Assembly: GCA_029778615.1 (NCBI GenBank)
Contig: JAKOPZ010000353.1
Location: 1 to 44,612, forward strand
DNA from: Chloroflexota bacterium
GTDB lineage: Bacteria; Chloroflexota; Anaerolineae; UBA4142; SHND01
DNA length: 44,612 bases
Direction of reading: 5' to 3'
Position 1 is the first letter of the stretch, and the number at the start of each line of letters is the position of its first letter. Shown here in pieces: positions 8,937-14,342 of this stretch. A model generated the notes under the pieces. The model saw only the letters and a program-made list of their open reading frames with translations. It searched no databases and was not told the DNA's origin. Made by a program: the position numbers and the translations under genes.

Positions 8937-8964
8937 CTCTGCGCCTCTGCGTCTCTGCGTGAGA
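8937..8964. repeat. Octamer repeat (CTCTGCGT family)
   Basis: Three 8-bp units (CTCTGCGC, CTCTGCGT, CTCTGCGT) between larA and the amidase gene, followed by GAGAAG. This is a different word from the adjacent heptamers. Confidence 0.75.
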
Positions 8965-8991
8965 AGCTCTGCAATCTCAATAGGGAGTACT

Positions 8992-10263
8992 CTATCTCTC
9001 AGAAAGACGAAACAACGTTTCGCCCGCGTGCGGCACAACCAAAACATTTCCATCTCGGCGCGCTTGCCATTCGGCTATATCAATTTGCGCGGGGTCGCAG
9101 TAACCCAAATTCACCGCGCGACAAATCTCTTGCGGAATTTGCGTTGCCAATGTTACTTGAATGCGCGGACGTTCGATGCCTGCGGAACCATTGCTTCCGC
9201 GTTCAAACGTGCCAATCCCGCGTACGTGCGTTGAATGAGCGAGGACGCCCCAGGGGAAATGTTTGAACGCGTCCCATTGTTTCACAAAATAATCGCGCAC
9301 ATGATAACCAATTTGCCGAATCAACGCGCCGTGCGTGACGCTGATTTCGCGCAGATGCGGCGCATACAAAATCACCTCGCCGCCGTCCGCCACAATCGGT
9401 TCCGTTTTGTACATTCCTTTCGCGCCGACCCACAACTCGTCGTACATTGCGGGCAGCACGGCAAGAACTTGCTTGTACGGATGCTCAAGCCATTGAATAT
9501 GAATTTGCGCGGACAAATCCGCTGCGCGCGTCCACGCGTCTTCCGGCGTTCCAAAAAATAATCCCGCCACGCCATCATGTGACACCACACTGCAAAACGC
9601 GTGACGCGGTGTGGGAATCATGGACGCCGCTCGATTGATGACATCACGCACAGGTGTCTGTTTTGTCCCGATAATTTCGTACGATGTCATCAACGCGCCG
9701 AGCCAATGCGTGAAATCAATAATATCTTGTCCCGCAATGCCGGGGAAAAAATATTTGTTGCCGCCGCTGAAACCGACAACCTCGTGCGGAAACACCGGAC
9801 CGCAAATCAAAACATGGTCGTACTCACAAATCAGTTTGTTTAATCGCACAGGCACCGCTTGATGAAACAATCCATTGCTCAATTCTGCAATATCATCCGC
9901 CGCAATTTCGCCGAGCGAGACGAGCGCGTTCGCCTCTTGCCACGCGTGATTCAAAATTTCAACATCCGCATATTCGTTCACGCGTTCCGCGCGCGTCAAA
10001 CCGAACATTTTTAGAATCGCATCCTCGCGCATCGGCGGATGTGTGCCCAACGCGATGAGAAATGCGATTTCGCGCGCGCGCGGGCGCAAATGTTTCACGA
10101 GCAAACGAAAAAACAACGGCAGCGGCATCGTGCGCGTGCTGTCGGGCACAAGCACCAATACGCGTTGGTTCGTGAGCGGCAATGTGTCCAGCCCGTTCGC
10201 AACAATTTCCTCAATTTCAAATTCGCTCAAGAACCGCATAGATTCTTTTTGAGAGTTTGCCAT
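8992..10263 (-). CDS. larA: LarA-family nickel-dependent racemase/epimerase; possible mannonate/gluconate 2-epimerase
   Basis: A LarA (DUF2088) homologue of 423 residues from the ATG at 10263; an ATG at 10305 would overlap uxuB by 32 bp and one at 10239 is also possible. Catalytic residues match Lactobacillus LarA: Asp41 and Arg44 (PDSTRTMP), His75 (GTHPPM), His160 (FPHEVVGFSGG), Lys170 (GGNKYFFPG) and His186 (FTHWLG). The His-Lys-His spacing of 10 and 16 residues equals that of LarA His174, Lys184 (pincer attachment) and His200. LarA enzymes use a nickel-pincer nucleotide to racemise or epimerise 2-hydroxyacids; superfamily members include D-gluconate 2-epimerase. The gene follows uxuB, whose product is D-mannonate, the C2 epimer of gluconate, by 10 bp. 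A mannonate/gluconate epimerase is therefore a reasonable inference, not proven. Cofactor genes larB, larC and larE are not in this window. Confidence 0.85.
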   Translation of the reverse strand: MANSQKESMRFLSEFEIEEIVANGLDTLPLTNQRVLVLVPDSTRTMPLPLFFRLLVKHLRPRAREIAFLIALGTHPPMREDAILKMFGLTRAERVNEYADVEILNHAWQEANALVSLGEIAADDIAELSNGLFHQAVPVRLNKLICEYDHVLICGPVFPHEVVGFSGGNKYFFPGIAGQDIIDFTHWLGALMTSYEIIGTKQTPVRDVINRAASMIPTPRHAFCSVVSHDGVAGLFFGTPEDAWTRAADLSAQIHIQWLEHPYKQVLAVLPAMYDELWVGAKGMYKTEPIVADGGEVILYAPHLREISVTHGALIRQIGYHVRDYFVKQWDAFKHFPWGVLAHSTHVRGIGTFERGSNGSAGIERPRIQVTLATQIPQEICRAVNLGYCDPAQIDIAEWQARRDGNVLVVPHAGETLFRLSER

Positions 10264-10273
10264 GCGCAATCTT

Positions 10274-11104
10274 TCAAACCCCGCTGAAAGCCGAAAATCC
10301 GCCATCTACCGGAATCACCACGCCCGTCACAAAACTCGCGCCCGGCGACAATAACCACAGCGCCGTTGCCAGCAAATCATTCGGTTCGCCGAAACGCCCC
10401 ATCGGCGTATGCGCGATGATAGTCTGTCCGCGCGGTGTGAGTTCCCCCGCGTCATTCACCAACAGCGCGCGATTCTGGTCGCCGAGAAAAAAACCGGGCG
10501 CAATCGCATTCACGCGCAGCGATGGCGAAATATCGCGCGCAAGCATCACCGCGAGCCACTGCGTAAAATTATCAATCGCCGCTTTCGCTGCCGCGTAACC
10601 GACAACGCGCGTGAGCGGACGCATTGCCGCCATTGAACTGATGTTGAGAATACTGCCGCGCGTTTGCTGCGCGAGATGTTTGCCGAAAACTTGTGAAGGC
10701 AAAATCGTGCCCATCAAATTCAAATCAATCACCGCGCGCAAATCGCTTTCCGGCAAATCAAAAAATTTGTCCGCCGTCAACGCAATCGCGCCGGGACGCT
10801 GTCCGCCCGCGCCATTGACGAGATGGTCTATTTTGCCGAACGCGTTCAAAATTTTCTCCCCCGCGCGTTCGAGCGAAACGCGTTCTGTCACATCGCCTTC
10901 GAGCGCAAGCGCATTGCCGCCGCTGACGCGAATTTCATTCGCAAGCGTTTCCGCTTTCGACAATGTGCGATTCAACAGCGCGACCTGTGCGCCGCGCGCG
11001 GCAAATCCGCGCGCCAACGCGCCGGGCAACACGCCGCCGCCGCCGGTGATGACGATAACCTGATTGGATACATCGAACAAGGGGTCGGGGGTCAAATTGT
11101 TCAT
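10274..11104 (-). CDS. uxuB: SDR-type D-mannonate oxidoreductase (fructuronate reductase)
   Basis: A 276-residue classical short-chain dehydrogenase. The cofactor loop is TGGGGVLPGALA (from residue 20), NGAG lies at 97-100, and the catalytic set is Ser156/157, Tyr170 and Lys174 (ISSMAAM, then GYAAAK). The late APGFFLGDQNRALL and the closing PVDGGFSAFSGV resemble the SDR form of UxuB found in Bacillus and relatives, which reduces D-fructuronate to D-mannonate with NAD(P)H. Context strongly supports that substrate: its ATG overlaps the stop codon of uxaE by 4 bp (11101-11104), so translation is probably coupled to the enzyme that makes fructuronate. The LarA homologue follows within 10 bp. 2-Deoxygluconate or other sugar-acid dehydrogenases are the main alternatives. 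Confidence 0.85.
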   Translation of the reverse strand: MNNLTPDPLFDVSNQVIVITGGGGVLPGALARGFAARGAQVALLNRTLSKAETLANEIRVSGGNALALEGDVTERVSLERAGEKILNAFGKIDHLVNGAGGQRPGAIALTADKFFDLPESDLRAVIDLNLMGTILPSQVFGKHLAQQTRGSILNISSMAAMRPLTRVVGYAAAKAAIDNFTQWLAVMLARDISPSLRVNAIAPGFFLGDQNRALLVNDAGELTPRGQTIIAHTPMGRFGEPNDLLATALWLLSPGASFVTGVVIPVDGGFSAFSGV

Positions 11105-12522
11105 GCTGATTTTGTGAACGGCGCGAGATGTTTTTCAAAATGCTTTTGTAACGTGTCCGCGTATTCGTTTTCGTGTGCGCGCAGTGTTGCGTGAATGCGG
11201 TTGCCAAATTCGTGTAACGCGGAACCGAACGTGACATGCAACACCTCACGCGCATCAAACTCATTCAACAGTTCGGACAATTGCGCGTCACTCAATTCCG
11301 ATTCCGCGCGCACGCGCTCCACGTCGGCGGAAACGTGATAGGTCGCGCGGTCAAGCGGGTAGCGTTCGCGCGCTTGCGTCAAAATTTCGCGGAACAGTTT
11401 TGGATTCACATTCGCAATCGTGCGTAACGCTTCGAGGTAACTTGTGCCTGCTGTTTTCACGTGCGCGAGATTTTGGGTGGCAGACGCAAACAACGGATAC
11501 ACGCTCAACTTGTCCGAACCCGAATGTAACGAAAGTTTGTAATTGAAATGCCGCGCGATGCGCGCGTGTTGATTCAGATTTTCCGCGAGCGCGTCGAGGT
11601 CGCCGATATAGTCCACGCCTTTTTCAAAACGTCCAATGAAACGCGGCGCAAGACTCGTCACGCGCACGTTCAAGCGCTGCAACTCGTTCGCAAAATAAAA
11701 ATGCTCAGCAATATCTGTCGGCAATTCCGTCTCGTCCACCGAAACTTCAAAATCAAACGCGGCATTATTTTTTTGCCGCGCGATTTCTTGAAACATCGTG
11801 ACCGCGTGCGCGACGGCGCGCCCATATTTTACAATCGCGCGCAGCAGCGATTCGTCCGTCAATTGAATTTGCAAATCATCGAGCGCGAACGTTTGATTCA
11901 AATAACGTGCGCGCAAATTTTCGAGCGAATCGTTCAACACATCCCACGGCAGCGCGTTGGCTTTTTGTTCCAGCGTTGCGCGTGAATCGGTTGGCGCATC
12001 ATTGTCCACAAATTCGCCGGGGTCAACGGTGAAAAAGGTATAGCCCGCCGCGATGAACGGCGCAATATCCTGTGTCGTTTTCAAATGGTCGGCGTCCGCG
12101 CCCCACGCGTCGCGCCAGCCGCATTGAAACACGCCCCACATCGCGTCGTCCATCACTTGCTGCGGCGTGCGTCCCGTGCGCGCATTTTCACGCACCGACT
12201 GCTGCGCGAACAACGCCGCAATATTTTTCCCCCGCGCCGCCTGAATATGTCCCGGCGTTGCCAACCCCAAACGGTCGCCGTAACCGAACGATGTTTGCAA
12301 GCCGCACGGTTTCGCATTAAGCCATTCCAAACGTTTTCGCAATTCTGCCGCGTTGTGCGCGTTCAGCGGAAAATATTTCGCGTCGTCCTGTTGAAACGCG
12401 AGCTTTGCAAATCCCTCCGCGTCGCCGCGCACACACAAAAATTTTTCCGTATCCGCGCGCACGAGGGAATACGTTGTTCCGCTGTGTTCGACGCGCGAAT
12501 CAAGATACTCTATCGTTTCCAT
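11101..12522 (-). CDS. uxaE: D-tagaturonate 3-epimerase
   Basis: A 473-residue protein of the UxaE family first assigned in Thermotoga, converting D-tagaturonate to D-fructuronate. Visible family features include FGYGDRLGLATPGHI, the block from ARTGRTPQQVMDDAMWGVFQ, TFFTVDPGEFVDND, a metal-site-like SVDETELPT, and LHSGSDKLSVYPLF late in the chain. The start lies inside the 3' end of uxaC (23-bp overlap). Unusually, its Shine-Dalgarno (GGAG, 8 nt before the ATG) is supplied by a heptamer repeat in the purine orientation. The 3' end overlaps uxuB by 4 bp. With uxaC and uxuB it makes a three-step route from galacturonate to mannonate; the epimerase replaces the usual tagaturonate reductase/altronate branch. 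Confidence 0.88.
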   Translation of the reverse strand: METIEYLDSRVEHSGTTYSLVRADTEKFLCVRGDAEGFAKLAFQQDDAKYFPLNAHNAAELRKRLEWLNAKPCGLQTSFGYGDRLGLATPGHIQAARGKNIAALFAQQSVRENARTGRTPQQVMDDAMWGVFQCGWRDAWGADADHLKTTQDIAPFIAAGYTFFTVDPGEFVDNDAPTDSRATLEQKANALPWDVLNDSLENLRARYLNQTFALDDLQIQLTDESLLRAIVKYGRAVAHAVTMFQEIARQKNNAAFDFEVSVDETELPTDIAEHFYFANELQRLNVRVTSLAPRFIGRFEKGVDYIGDLDALAENLNQHARIARHFNYKLSLHSGSDKLSVYPLFASATQNLAHVKTAGTSYLEALRTIANVNPKLFREILTQARERYPLDRATYHVSADVERVRAESELSDAQLSELLNEFDAREVLHVTFGSALHEFGNRIHATLRAHENEYADTLQKHFEKHLAPFTKSA

Positions 12523-13990
12523 TCGCTAATCTCCAGTCTCCAGTCTCCAGTTTGTACGCGCGTTTCGCCAATCCATACGCCAACTCGCGCGCCATGTCCA
12601 TTGCCTCATTTTCGTCAAGGATGTGCCGCGTGACAAGTCCTGCGAGCCAATTCGTCGTTGCGCGCCGCCATACATCATGCCGCACGGGAATCGAAGCAAA
12701 CGCGCGCGTGTCGTCATTGAAACCGACCGTGTTGTAAATGCCTGCTGTTTCTACCACATTATCAAAAAAATGATGAAATCCATTGAGCGAATCGTAAAAC
12801 CACCACGGCGGTCCGAGTTTCACCGCAGGATAATGTCCCGCGAGCGGCGCGAGTTCGCGCGAGTATGTTGTTTCGTCCAACGTAAAAAGAATCAACGTCA
12901 AACGCGCATCGTTCCCAAACTTGTTTAACAACGGCTGCAAATTCCGCGTGTACTCGGTCGCAATCGGAATATCCGCGCCCTTGTCCGCGCCAAATTTTTT
13001 GTACACCGATTCATTGTGATTGCGAAACGAACCGGGATGCAATTGCATCACGAGTCCGTCGTCAACACTCATGCGCGCCATCTCAATTAACATGTGCGCG
13101 GTGAATTGCGCGGCATCGTTCGCGTCTGCCGCGCCTCGTAACGCGCGCTGGAAAATATTTTCCGCGTTTACTTTGCTCAATTCATTCGTGTACGGTGTCA
13201 CCGCCGCGTGGTCGGTTGCCGTCGCGCCCATTTGTTTGAAAAATGCACGACGCTGCTCCAGCGCAGAAATGTACGACGAATAATCGTGTACGTCAATGCC
13301 GCTGACGCGCGCTAACGCGTCAATGTTCGCGCGCCAATTCGCGGCGTCGAGATTCAAAACATTGTCGGGACGAAACGTCGGGCGAATGTCGCCGCGCCAA
13401 CCCTCTCCCCCATCCCCTCTCCCTCTGGGAGAGGGGAGCATACTCGACGCGCGGATTTTTTGATGAGATTCGAGCGGGTCAATTGCCGCGTCCGTTGTAC
13501 ACAAAACCTCGATGTTGAATTTTTCGTACAACGCGCGCGGGCGAAATTCGGGCGCCGCCAATTTTTCCACAAGCGCATCGTACAGGCGCGGCGCGGATTC
13601 GCCGTTCAAATTTTCGTCAATCCCAAAAATCGTTTCGAGTTCGTCTGTAATCCAAATCCCCGTCGGCGTGCCGCGAAAGAGATAAAAATTTTCCGCGAAC
13701 GTTTGCCAGATTTTGCGATGGTCGTTTTCCACCGCACCGGCATCTGCACGCGGAATGCCTAACGCCTCCATCGCAATCCCTTGCGAATACAACATGCGAA
13801 AAATATAATGGTCGGGAAGGATGAACAAATCCGTCGGCGTGCCGAACGAAAAATGCTCATCCGCAAACGTGCGCGGGTCAACGTGTCCATGCGGACAAAT
13901 CAACGGCAGCTGCGCGATGTGTTGGTACAACGCGCGCGCAATCTCGCGCTGCGCGGGGTCGGGGGAAAAATAGCGGTCGGGGTGAAGCAT
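12500..13990 (-). CDS. uxaC: Uronate (glucuronate/galacturonate) isomerase, with in-frame repeat insertion
   Basis: A 496-residue UxaC, converting D-galacturonate to D-tagaturonate or D-glucuronate to D-fructuronate. The N-terminus has PLICPHGHVDP with the metal-binding HGH, then RMLYSQG; later GIWITDELETIFGI, MQLHPGSFRNHN and VGFNDDTRAF follow family order. The ATG at 13990 has AAAGGA 6 nt upstream and begins MLHPDRYFSPD; the ATG at 14014 would overlap the cupin gene. Two departures are of note. About 15 residues (near SMLPSPRGRGDGGEG, codons around 13400-13442) interrupt the conserved segment between KIRAS and WRGDIRPTFRPD, and are encoded by a palindromic repeat. The C-terminal LETGDWRLANGNDRVS is translated heptamer repeat. 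The rest is intact, so the enzyme is probably active. Confidence 0.93.
   Translation of the reverse strand: MLHPDRYFSPDPAQREIARALYQHIAQLPLICPHGHVDPRTFADEHFSFGTPTDLFILPDHYIFRMLYSQGIAMEALGIPRADAGAVENDHRKIWQTFAENFYLFRGTPTGIWITDELETIFGIDENLNGESAPRLYDALVEKLAAPEFRPRALYEKFNIEVLCTTDAAIDPLESHQKIRASSMLPSPRGRGDGGEGWRGDIRPTFRPDNVLNLDAANWRANIDALARVSGIDVHDYSSYISALEQRRAFFKQMGATATDHAAVTPYTNELSKVNAENIFQRALRGAADANDAAQFTAHMLIEMARMSVDDGLVMQLHPGSFRNHNESVYKKFGADKGADIPIATEYTRNLQPLLNKFGNDARLTLILFTLDETTYSRELAPLAGHYPAVKLGPPWWFYDSLNGFHHFFDNVVETAGIYNTVGFNDDTRAFASIPVRHDVWRRATTNWLAGLVTRHILDENEAMDMARELAYGLAKRAYKLETGDWRLANGNDRVS
12524..12554. repeat. Heptamer repeat at the uxaC/uxaE overlap, purine on the mRNA
   Basis: Units of CAGTCTC on the plus strand, so GAGACTG on the mRNA. 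It encodes the C-terminal tail of UxaC, and its last unit provides GGAG 8 nt before the uxaE ATG. Orientation is opposite to most copies that sit at start codons in this window. Confidence 0.88.
13401..13441. repeat. Palindromic repeat inserted in frame in uxaC
   Basis: A core inverted repeat at 13414-13436 has perfect 10-bp arms (CCCCTCTCCC and GGGAGAGGGG) around TCT, with a flanking CCCTCTCCCCCAT. It resembles the CTCTCCC/GGGAGAGGGG intergenic repeats seen in many bacterial genomes. Here it adds about 15 residues to a conserved enzyme without breaking the frame. Confidence 0.85.
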
Positions 13991-14000
13991 GGTTAATCCT

Positions 14001-14342
14001 TTATTCGGCGACATTCCACTGAATCACATAATACGTCGCGGGTTCGTCGCCAACATTTGTCCAGCCGTGCAACTCATTCGACGCGACAAACAGAATGTCG
14101 CCGATATTGAGACGCGTGATTTGATTTTCCACACGCGCTTGCAACATTCCTTCTTTGATGATTATTATTTCTTCGTGGCGATGTTGATGCGGCGGATGCG
14201 GCGACGCGCCGGGATTCAATGTCGTCACATGACATTCGATTTCTTGCAGCAGCATCGTCGGCATTTGAAAAAATTTTCGCACCGCACCGACTTGAGTGGG
14301 TGTAGCGGGAATGGAATTCCACTCAAAACTCTGCGAGTTCAT
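14001..14342 (-). CDS. Small cupin-domain protein
   Basis: A 113-residue single cupin. The first cupin motif is HQHRHEEIIIIKEG (metal ligands His, His, Glu), followed by NQITRLNIGDILFVAS, and the second motif carries the ligand His in SNELHGWTN. Small cupins of this form bind a metal and act as isomerases, dioxygenases or ligand sensors; here the gene lies between a rhamnosidase and uxaC, so a role on sugar acids is likely but cannot be named. Its start overlaps the 3' end of the GH78 gene by 20 bp and its stop is 10 bp before uxaC, so all three are probably translated from one message. Confidence 0.82.
   Translation of the reverse strand: MNSQSFEWNSIPATPTQVGAVRKFFQMPTMLLQEIECHVTTLNPGASPHPPHQHRHEEIIIIKEGMLQARVENQITRLNIGDILFVASNELHGWTNVGDEPATYYVIQWNVAE

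Noticed and set aside
10239-10305. ATG at 10305 as the larA start
   Set aside because: It overlaps uxuB by 32 bp and adds 14 residues before the family start; 10263 was preferred, though the choice is not certain.
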